Assembly: GCA_039096225.1 (NCBI GenBank)
Contig: JBBPEB010000013.1
Span: forward strand, 1,142,001 to 1,206,000
DNA length: 64,000 nt
Source of the DNA: Blastocystis sp. Blastoise
Lineage: Eukaryota > Sar > Bigyra > Opalinata > Blastocystidae
Direction of reading: 5' to 3'
A model generated the notes under the pieces. That model saw only the letters and a program-made list of their open reading frames with translations. It was not told the origin of the DNA and did not search any database. Numbering within the stretch: the first letter of the stretch is position 1; each line of letters opens with the position of its first letter. A program made the position numbers and the translations under genes. Shown here in pieces: positions 40,216-64,000 of the stretch.

Positions 40216-41021
40216 ATCTCCGCCTTATAAAAAAGAAGTTTCTATAAAGAAAAACTTTTACTTCAGATATAACCTTCAGAGATAAGTAAGATTGTCTTAT
40301 TTATATTACAGTTGATCTGAATGACTCTATAAGATCCGTATGATAAGTTATATTAATATATATTTGGAAACCCAATTTCAAATCTTCTTTCATTATTTCT
40401 CATTATGATATATTAGTATTTCCAAACAGTCAATGACTGTTATGAAAAAACTTAAAAACATATTCTTGTTTATTTGCAAATTCAATCATTGTTATAAGTA
40501 TCACTGTATGTACAGGAAACATAAATAAAAGCCAGAAATATGTTATACTCTTAGAATAGTTGTGACTTTATTTGATTAATAGCTATAAAAGATGAAAAAT
40601 ATTAAAGTTTTGTTGTTGAACTGATCCTGCCAAATACGAATATATCCATTGAATAGTGCACAACACATATGTAAATATTGATAATATAGAATGGCTGTAA
40701 ACTATTATCTCACAAATAACTTATTAATTATGAAAAAACAATCATTCCATGACATTAGGATACGAATAATATTTAGAAAACCTTTTAATACGTATCAAAT
40801 CATAATATATGTTTGCTTCTGATAAATATTAATAATTAATAATAAAATGATATTTCAAGATTATCAGTGTTTTATCATAAATAAGGTATTACATCTCCTT
40901 TATTTAATTTAAAGATCGTTTGAAATTAAAAATGCAAAAATAAAATAGATACTCAGAATAAAACTGTTTATGTTTTTTATTTTGTTGTTTATATAGCGTG
41001 CATAATTTTTGTAGAACAACT
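40216..41021. other. Divergent intergenic region
   Basis: Between the proteasome subunit (-) and the nucleotide-sugar transporter (+). AT-rich; no gene or RNA supported. Confidence 0.5.
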
Positions 41022-42608
41022 ATGAACTTTTTTTACGAAGCTGTGCTTGTACTATTTCTTGTACTACAAAACACATCACTGACAATGATTTATCGATATT
41101 CACGCCTTATTGGAGAGCAGAATTATGCTACATCTACTGCCGTTGTTATGACTGAAGTGTTTAAAATTATAGTTGCATTTACTGTTTACATGGTACTCAA
41201 TATCAGATTGTTTAAAACATGCAATATTTCTGTATATTTCTCGTTTTTTCCTTTTATTTTCCTTTTTAGGATTTATGGACGTCATTAAAAACAAAGGATA
41301 GTCTTATTTTAATGATTATTCCCTCTATGTTTTATTCATTACAAAATAATTTATCGTATTTATTAATTAAGTATATAATATTTTTGCTTATAGATATTTT
41401 GCGGCATCTAATTTGAGTCCTTTTGTTTTCAGTGTATATAGATATGTTAAATATTTTATTCTTTTATAATATATATCTATATATATAGGTCTTATCTCAA
41501 AGCAAATTATTTTTCACCGTTCTGTGTAGTGTTATTTTCTTAAAGAAGCACGTGTCACGTGTCCAATGGATGTCTTTATTGATTTTACTGATGGGTGTTG
41601 TATCGGTAGACTATGATAATAATCATAGTAAACAGTCTATTCAAGGAGATGTATATATATTCTTTTTTTATTTTATTTCTGATTCGATTAGTCTTTTGTA
41701 TATAGATTTCTATTAAATATATACTGTTATTATTATAAATTATTTACTTATTTATATATAGCATCCTTTACTAGCCTCTCTTGCAGTTCTTCTGTCTGCC
41801 TTTTCATCTGGTATATATATTATACTATCCTATTTATATATATATATATATTTCTTAATTCTCATTAGTGTTATTATATATGTATATATATATATATATA
41901 TTCTAAAGGGTTATGTTCAGTTCTTATGGAATATATATATAAACATACTAGTACTACTCCTTCTACTCCTGTTACTCCTTCTTCTTCATCTTCTATGCCA
42001 TCTTCATTCTTATATACATTATATACATTCTCTATGCAAACACTTGCTTTGTCAATTGGAGGCTTAGTATACTCACTTCTTATTGCATACATGACACATG
42101 GAACACAAATAATAGCGAATGGATTCTTTTATGGATATAATAAATATGCTATAATCTGCATTGTTCTAAGTGTATATACATATTATCATTATTTTCATTT
42201 AAGTATACTTTGGTTTTTTCTTTTCTTTACTGTTGTTTCTATAGGGAGTTGGAGGTATATGTGTTGGTATGATGCTGAAATACTTGAATTCTATATATAA
42301 AACAGTCTCAGTATCCATTTCATTAATTGTTTCCTGTGTTCATATCCTTATATATATATATATTAATAATAATAAATATTTCAGTATTATTGTTTTATAA
42401 TCTAGTAAGTGAATATATTTTTTATATAAATTTGGTCACCTTAATTGTTTACTCTCTGTTCTTCTCTTCCACTATAAGTTCTCCATCTATTTATTTATTG
42501 GATTATTATGTGTCTTATTCTCTTCATTTCTCTATACATATGACTCTAAACAAAAGAAATCAGATTAATATCAATATAGATTTATCAATATATATATTTT
42601 TTTTTTAA
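41022..42608 (+). CDS. Nucleotide-sugar transporter (SLC35A-like)
   Basis: Golgi multi-pass antiporter of the NST/DMT superfamily. Family features: LVLQNTSLTMIYRYS in helix 1, SMFYSLQNNLSYL, NLSPFVFSVLSQSKLFFT, KKHVSRVQWMSLLILLMGVV, GVGGICVGMMLKYLNSIYKT and SVSISLIVSCVHI. About eight exons with introns that splice in frame, e.g. FVFS|VLSQSKL and SLQNNLSYLLIK|YFAAS. A Ser/Thr/Pro-rich insert sits in the loop after the sixth helix (STTPSTPVTPSSSSSMPSS). The 3' end is uncertain: the last exon is tentatively the frame ending at 42606-42608. Substrate (UDP-Gal, UDP-GlcNAc or CMP-sialic acid) cannot be decided. Confidence 0.83.
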
Positions 42609-42915
42609 ATTCATAGTTATAATAAATATTCTTATATTCCCTTTTATAAGTACATATCTTATCATTCGTATTTTCTTGTGTCACTTCATTCATTCATACT
42701 ATTATCATAACAATGAAATTAATAATCTTTTAAATAATTCTCAATTAAGCATATATGTTTCTTAATTCAAAAGAATAGTTATGAATATAAATTATATTGA
42801 TATATTAATAGATAACAAAAAGAGCCATAATTTTTATATGACCTAGTAGACTTTGAATAAAAAAAGTAATAGAAAAAGGAAAAAATAGAAAAGGAAAAGA
42901 TAAATAACATCAATC
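42609..42915. other. Convergent intergenic region
   Basis: AT-rich sequence between two convergent genes; nothing further seen. Confidence 0.5.
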
Positions 42916-43701
42916 TTAATGTTTCTTCTTTCTTGAATTTAAATCTTCAGCAATCTATATAATAATGTTTATTAATAATAATGATGTAACTATAAAATTT
43001 AAAAAAATATAAATACTGTTTTAACTGTGGTATGTGTTTTTATTAAGTCTTTACTAATATTTGCATATTCATCCGATGAAAAGAATGCTAATACCTAAAT
43101 ATATAAATAATGAATATATTGATAAAAAAAAATAGTTCTTGACAAATACATTTTGAGCTTTTCTTTCTATAGATTTTTCTTTCCACGATTGAATATTTAT
43201 TTTTCTATATATATATTGTATATTATATATATATTATTCATTTATATTTATACTCATCAAGAATTGGTTCAGGAATAACAACTTTAGTTTTCATTTGCTC
43301 ATCATCTTCAACTGTTTTTTCAAAAGATTCTAATAATTCATTTATTCTTTTCATTTTATCTTGATATTCTTGTTGTAACTTTTCAATTTCAGAATCTAGT
43401 AATGTATCATCTGGTTCTTCTGGACCTTTTTCGTCTTTCTTAATATCATCTGGACGAGTAGTATTGGATTTAATGAGTCTTATAACATCATCTCGAATTG
43501 ATTGTGTTGCTTTTCTGATATTCTTTACAATTCATAGTTAATTAAGTGCATCCTAAATCATACCTCTTTATGTTCATCACTGATTGTCAGATCAGATATA
43601 TATTTCTGCGTACTAGTTGCAAAAGAAGTATCTAACTCGTCAACTAAAGAAGGATAACCTCCATAAACCAAAGGTATTATAGCTTGATTCTGAGTAGACA
43701 T
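42916..43701 (-). CDS. Coiled-coil protein of unknown function
   Basis: ATG at 43701 (MSTQNQAIIPLVYGGYPSLV). Exons join in frame through short introns: ISDEHKE|NIRKATQSIRDDVIRLIKS, then EIEKLQQEYQDKMKRINELL..ESFEKTVEDDEQMKT, QSWKEKSIERKAQN|VLAFFSSDEYANISKDLIK and the last exon IAEDLNSRKKKH. The middle is a predicted coiled coil rich in E/K. Size about 180 residues. It could be a subunit of a larger complex, but I do not recognise the family. Confidence 0.65.
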
Positions 43702-44366
43702 GAAAAAATATAAAATACATTTAAAAATTAATTTTTTTAGCTTATCCTGTAAAGAATATATTCTAAAATTTTTATATATTTGTTTTTGCGGAATAATAAC
43801 AATGTGTCAAATACTCATACATTTAAAAAAACGTATTTAGGAAATGACTATCAACAAAAGCGTTGATTTATCTTTTTTTTAATGTATTTCTTATTTGCTA
43901 ATAGTAGATTATATTGTATTTACTATTCTCATTGTATATCATTCGAATCCAAATGATTGTCACCATTGTGTGAAGTTCCATTTCCATTAACATAAGCAAA
44001 ATATTTATGTTCATCATATAGATACATGAGTGGAATAGTATTCATCATATTTATATATCTTAAATGATAAACAATGTGGTGGTCATTAAGTCAACTAAAA
44101 AACCAACTCTGTTCTTCCTATGTGACATAGTCAGATAATCTCAGATATGTACATTTTAAAACTTTTCAAGTATTTTAGAAGAAGAATAAAGAAATAGAAA
44201 TAAACAAAAGTAGATTCTCGATTGTGTAACTTGTTCTGGCTTAAAAAATGAAAATTCCCATTTCTGTTTTTCAATTCCCATACTTCTATTTTAAACCAAT
44301 TTTGTCTTTATAATTTGTTGTTGTTGCATTTTGCTGATTGAACATTTTAATAATCAAGTCAGCAGA
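43702..44366. other. Divergent intergenic region
   Basis: Between the coiled-coil gene (-) and the TMEM131-like gene (+). AT-rich; no further feature supported. Confidence 0.5.
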
Positions 44367-55523
<11,157 letters not shown>

Positions 55524-55793
55524 TAGCTACTTGGTCCTATAACTCGTTGATTGTATTCCTTTATAGCTTATGTTTTTTTTTTTCCGTTTTACTTGTTCAC
55601 TTTTAAGAGTATCAAGTATCTTTATATATATATTAAATGCTATTTTTGAACATATTTACTTCTTTAATTATATTGTTTAGTTATTAATTAAAAATGTTTT
55701 ATTTAAAATAACAATACAAAATGATGAACTTCTATATGACTGATAAAAAAAACGAAAAAAAAAAATAAAAATAAGAATAATAATTTATATATA

Positions 55794-60302
<4,509 letters not shown>

Positions 60303-60934
60303 TTGATTCTGATAATAAATATTTTGTATTTAAAAATAAATTCATTTTTTGAAATTTGGATCATGTGAGTTAAATGTCGTTTTTTCTTAAAATTTAAAAA
60401 TTATCAAGAAATACTATTCATCATCATGCATATTATTCTTTCGACATACAAAAATCCTTTTGGAACTTTTTATTATACAAAACAAAATAATAGATTTTTG
60501 TTGTTATTTTTCGTGTTGAATTTCTATTCATATGTATATATATATATTTCTTTAAGGTAAGTTTATATTAGTACGTAGTATGCATAGTTATAAATCTATA
60601 ATTTCATCAAAACCATAAATCACCCATTAATGTTATATTAGCTTAATAAATGAAATATGAAGTTATAAGAAACGTGTTGATATTTGTTTTATGATTCCTT
60701 TTGAAAAATATATGTTAGTGAAACTAAATAGTTTAAAATGTATGTCCTACATCTCATGTTGTTATATAGTCATATATCCTCTTAGAAAGACTTGTATGTA
60801 TTAGAAAAAAACACTAAAAACATTTGTCAGTGAACCATTCATTTTTATTATCTTATACCATCATAAAATAACAAAACAATATAATACATAGTAATTTAAT
60901 AACAATAACAATCAATAAACAATATAGCCTTTTA
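60303..60934. other. Intergenic region
   Basis: Upstream of Ca2+ ATPase copy 2 and downstream of the Myb-like gene. No feature supported. Confidence 0.5.
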
Positions 60935-62308
60935 TTATTTCATATTAATAGCTTTTAATAATTTTTTATTTGTAACTTTTGGTTTTCCTAAAAGTGATGT
61001 TTTTGATTGTTCCTTCTTATGTTTCTCGTGTTTCTTATGTTTCTCTTTATTCTTTTCTTTCTTTTTCTTATCCTCATTCTCAGTATTTTCTGTGAGTTTA
61101 CTATCCTTAGTAGATGATAAATGCTTTTCTTTTTCATTATTATTTCCATCTTTATTTTCTTTATGATGTTTCTTCTCTTTATGATGTTTCTTTTCCTTAT
61201 TTTTTTCGATTAAAGAATCTCCTTCTTGATCTTTATTACCGCGGTTATCAGTTTCATTACTTGATTCTTTAGTATATGTAGAATTAGTATTATGTTTATC
61301 TATTACATTTTCATGAACATTATTACTATTATTCATTTGACCAAATTTAGCGAAGAAATCTTTATTAATTTGTTTTCCATTTAAACTTGTTTCTTTTGGA
61401 ATTCTATTTTGAGGTTGAGGTAATGGTACATAAGGTGTTTTAATAAACTGATCTACATCCACTAATTCTTTTGTACTTACGTATCTTCTTAATCCACTTT
61501 TATCTAAATATGTTTTCCCTTTAAATAAATTATTAATAGGTATTTCACCATCTCTATCTGGATCAGATCGTAAACAATGTATACTATTAGCATTTGATTG
61601 TAATATTTTATAATATTGAACCATTTCATTCTCTGTAAGTCCACGTGCATGAGCTACAATAGTATCCACACTTTGTTTATTAAATATAGATTCATTACGA
61701 TTATATTTAATATTTATATCACCTCCTTTTTTAATTGACTTTAATATTAAATAATCTCTATCTGCTATTTGATCATCTGTTTTCTCTGTAAGAATTAGCA
61801 TTTCTTCCATAGTATTACAAAATACACGATAATCTTTACCATCGTGATAAGGATCTATAGGCTCAACATATGGGCTACTATTTTGTATTTGATCATATAT
61901 ATACTTTAATGTATCTTCTATACTAATAATCCTAGAAGAAGAAGAAGAAGAAGAAGAAGAACCAAGGCGAGCATATAATTGTTTAAATCTATATTTACAA
62001 GAAAGACAAAAGTAAGGAAATTGAAAATGAACCCTATATATATATATTATATTCTATATATCAAAATATAGTATAATGAATATTTGAGAAAATTTAATTT
62101 ATATATATATATATATAATATACCAATCCATATTTTTAACAAATGGTTTTTTAGTGTCATAAAATGGTTTCATCTTATAATATTCTTGAAGAAGACCTTC
62201 CATTAATAATAAGTCTAATGTTCTATGCCATGTTCTTCTATAATATATATATATTATTTATTGATGATATATAACATATATTTATATTAATATTACATAA
62301 AAAAGTGT

Positions 62309-62355
<47 letters not shown>

Positions 62356-62561
62356 AATGATATATATATATATATACGAGACAAGGAAGTATAGTCTAGT
62401 TACATAGAATATATTAGCGTCAATACTCGTTCTATAAGGAATACTCATAGAAACAACAACCCAGGGTATCTTTGTTATAGGCCATCCAACACCTATATAT
62501 ATATATATAGGTAATCTATATTAAATAAAATAATAATAGTAATAATAATTATAATAATAAT

Positions 62562-62630
<69 letters not shown>

Positions 62631-63336
62631 AGGATCAATTGACTTATCGTAATATTTTAATATAGCATGACATAAAGCATCCATCTATATATATATATAT
62701 ATACAATAAGAATAATAGATATATATATAATAACATATATATATATATATACTTCTTCTATTGACCATTCACCAGTGTTTTTATTCTCTATATAATGTTC
62801 ATACATCTTCTTTAATATATCTTGAGGTCTATATATATATTATACATAAATTGATAAATAGAATATCCATATATAAGATAACAATACTCTTAATATTTAA
62901 AAAACCGTGATTATATACCTATTCATTATTTGTGAAATCTTCGGCCATTGTTTTCCATGCTCCTTGACCTATAAATAGTATAATATTATACTCTAATCAT
63001 ACAAAAATGCTAAATATTTACTAAATTAATTAATTCCATATATTCATCATCACTTATTCTTGTTGAACTATAAACTTTCGATCTTAAAACACTTTGAATT
63101 TCTCGACCTAATCGTCCTCGATGCTCGGGATATAGAGATATAATCATGTCATACAAGTTTCGAAATCCTGATTTTATCAATCCTTTTTCCATTATCATGT
63201 TGTATCCCACTTGCTTGTCTATACCTCCTTTAGTAAGTTCTGCATCAATCAATTCTAAATAGCTTCGCCTGATTTCATTAGTCAACTGCAATTTAGCTTC
63301 ATGACGGAATTTCTTCTGACGTAATATTGACTCCAT
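60935..63336 (-). CDS. Myb/Reb1(TTF-I)-like protein with a Lys-rich tail
   Basis: ATG at 63336 (MESILRQKKFRHEAKLQLTN). After an N-terminal helical region the spliced frame reads DDEYMELINLVKEHGKQWPK, ISQIMNRPQDILKKMYEHYI and NKNTGEWSIEEMDALCHAIL, then GWPITKIPWVVVSMSIPYRT. This spacing of Trp residues and the NTGEWSIEE turn resembles tandem Myb repeats of Reb1/TTF-I, which bind rDNA terminators. The C-terminal exon (60935-61810) carries TEKTDDQIADRDYLILKS, a Ser run earlier (SSSSSSSS, about 61930-61955) and a Lys/Glu/His-rich end (KKHEKHKKEQSK). Introns at about 63019-62973, 62926-62825, 62752-62687 and others are TA-rich. The Myb assignment comes from pattern only. Confidence 0.5.
62565..62627 (-). 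repeat. (TA)n intron segment
   Basis: TA run inside an intron of the Myb-like gene. Confidence 0.75.
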
Positions 63337-63744
63337 ACTTATTCTCAATACAAATATTTATTATTTCCTAATCTAATGCTGTATCCTTTCAATATAAAGA
63401 AGAATCAAATGAGTATTCATTATCACGATTTTTATTTTATTTCTAGTCCTCTTTCAAAAATTCCATTAAATATGAATAGAAAAAGTTTTCCTGTTCTTAG
63501 TTCAATTTATCTCTGATTTCTGAGATTACCTATCTCGTTATACTGTAATTAATTTATAAACAGTATCCTTTTTATAAGAAATATATATATATTCTATTAT
63601 TTCCTTCCAAATTTCTGCTCAAAGAGGTCGATATTAGGTATATCTTGCTATTTTGATAGTCTCAACACATAGAGCAGAGTTTTTGCTCAGGTTTATTATA
63701 CCTCCTTCTACAATAATTAGCTTTCTTAAAAACAAATTCTATTA
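63337..63744. other. Divergent intergenic region
   Basis: Between the Myb-like gene (-) and the gene starting at 63745 (+). No element recognised with confidence. Confidence 0.45.
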
Positions 63745-64000
63745 ATGCATACGAGGCCACATTTTCGCTCGTCAAGAACAGATTATATATACAACAGAAT
63801 TGAATTTAATACAATTCGAAGCTCAAATGATATAGATATTGATATGGGTATACATTATGAACCTATACGATACGATAATGTACAAAATTTGAAACATCAA
63901 ACAGTTGATCAGAACATTGAGCTTTTGAATTCTATGATTAATAACAATGAAAATGAATCTAAAAAGAGAATTAGAATTAAAACACAAATAATTGATTTTT
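63745..64000 (+). CDS. 5' part of an unrecognised gene, cut by the window end
   Basis: An uninterrupted frame from ATG at 63745 (MHTRPHFRSSRTDYIYNRIE) runs to the window end with protein-like composition and no stop. The last part (NLKHQTVDQNIELLNSMINN) looks helical with hydrophobic spacing reminiscent of a SNARE or coiled-coil segment, which is weak evidence. Confidence 0.55.
   Translation, partial: MHTRPHFRSSRTDYIYNRIEFNTIRSSNDIDIDMGIHYEPIRYDNVQNLKHQTVDQNIELLNSMINNNENESKKRIRIKTQIIDF

Noticed and set aside
43508-43560. Apparent frameshift between the first two exons of the coiled-coil gene
   Set aside because: Using the GTAAAG acceptor instead of the TATCAG one gives an in-frame join (DEHKE|NIRKATQ), so no frameshift is needed.

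Overview
The window is a piece of an extremely AT-rich, intron-dense nuclear genome from a microbial eukaryote. Nearly every recognisable gene is cut by short introns that begin GTATAT and end ATATAG, often just G-(TA)n-G, and long ATT/AAT triplet tracts sit inside introns. Gene content is eukaryotic: proteasome subunit alpha, ribosomal protein eL30, an ARL2 GTPase, two plasma-membrane-type Ca2+ ATPases, RTRAF/hCLE, a LARGE/B4GAT1-type glycosyltransferase (GT49), a nucleotide-sugar transporter, a TMEM131-like protein, a UTP20-like protein and a ZBED-type hAT transposase. I see nothing bacterial or viral. The lineage is not resolved; RTRAF, GT49 and TMEM131 argue against a typical fungus.

Layout. 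1-6955 (+): decayed, C-terminally truncated UTP20-like gene. 6956-17780: gene-poor accessory zone with a GC-rich hairpin, two tRNA-like elements, two blocks of a diverged ~400-bp repeat, an array of phase-1 mini-exons on the minus strand and a long polypyrimidine tract. 17785-20669 (-): hAT transposase gene, ending next to the truncated 3' part of a membrane-protein gene (20670-21081). 22612-26861 (+): Ca2+ ATPase copy 1. 28321-28776 (+): eL30. 28887-29560 (-): ARL2. 29620-32203 and 35771-38342: an inverted duplication carrying RTRAF plus a small membrane-protein gene; between the arms lies GT49 (33468-35406). 38559-40081 (-): proteasome alpha subunit. 41022-42608 (+): nucleotide-sugar transporter. 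42916-43701 (-): coiled-coil protein. 44367-55523 (+): TMEM131-like. 55794-60302 (-): Ca2+ ATPase copy 2. 60935-63336 (-): Myb/Reb1-like protein. 63745-end (+): start of another gene.

Most notable: the two almost identical RTRAF copies differ by reciprocal presence/absence of whole introns. A 41-nt intron is present only in the left copy and a 46-nt intron only in the right, and the latter is a perfect 44-nt palindrome between two Gs. This suggests very recent intron gain (or exact loss) in a genome whose introns are generally self-complementary AT tracts. Second, exons of the TMEM131-like and UTP20-like genes carry many GC-rich palindromes of the form TTCCC(R/Y)GGGAA, read in all three codon frames, which suggests a DNA- or RNA-level role. 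Third, the two Ca2+ ATPase paralogues are nearly identical over about 3 kb in the middle but have different N- and C-terminal exons, a gene-conversion pattern bounded by an intronic triplet tract on one side and a copy-specific intron on the other.
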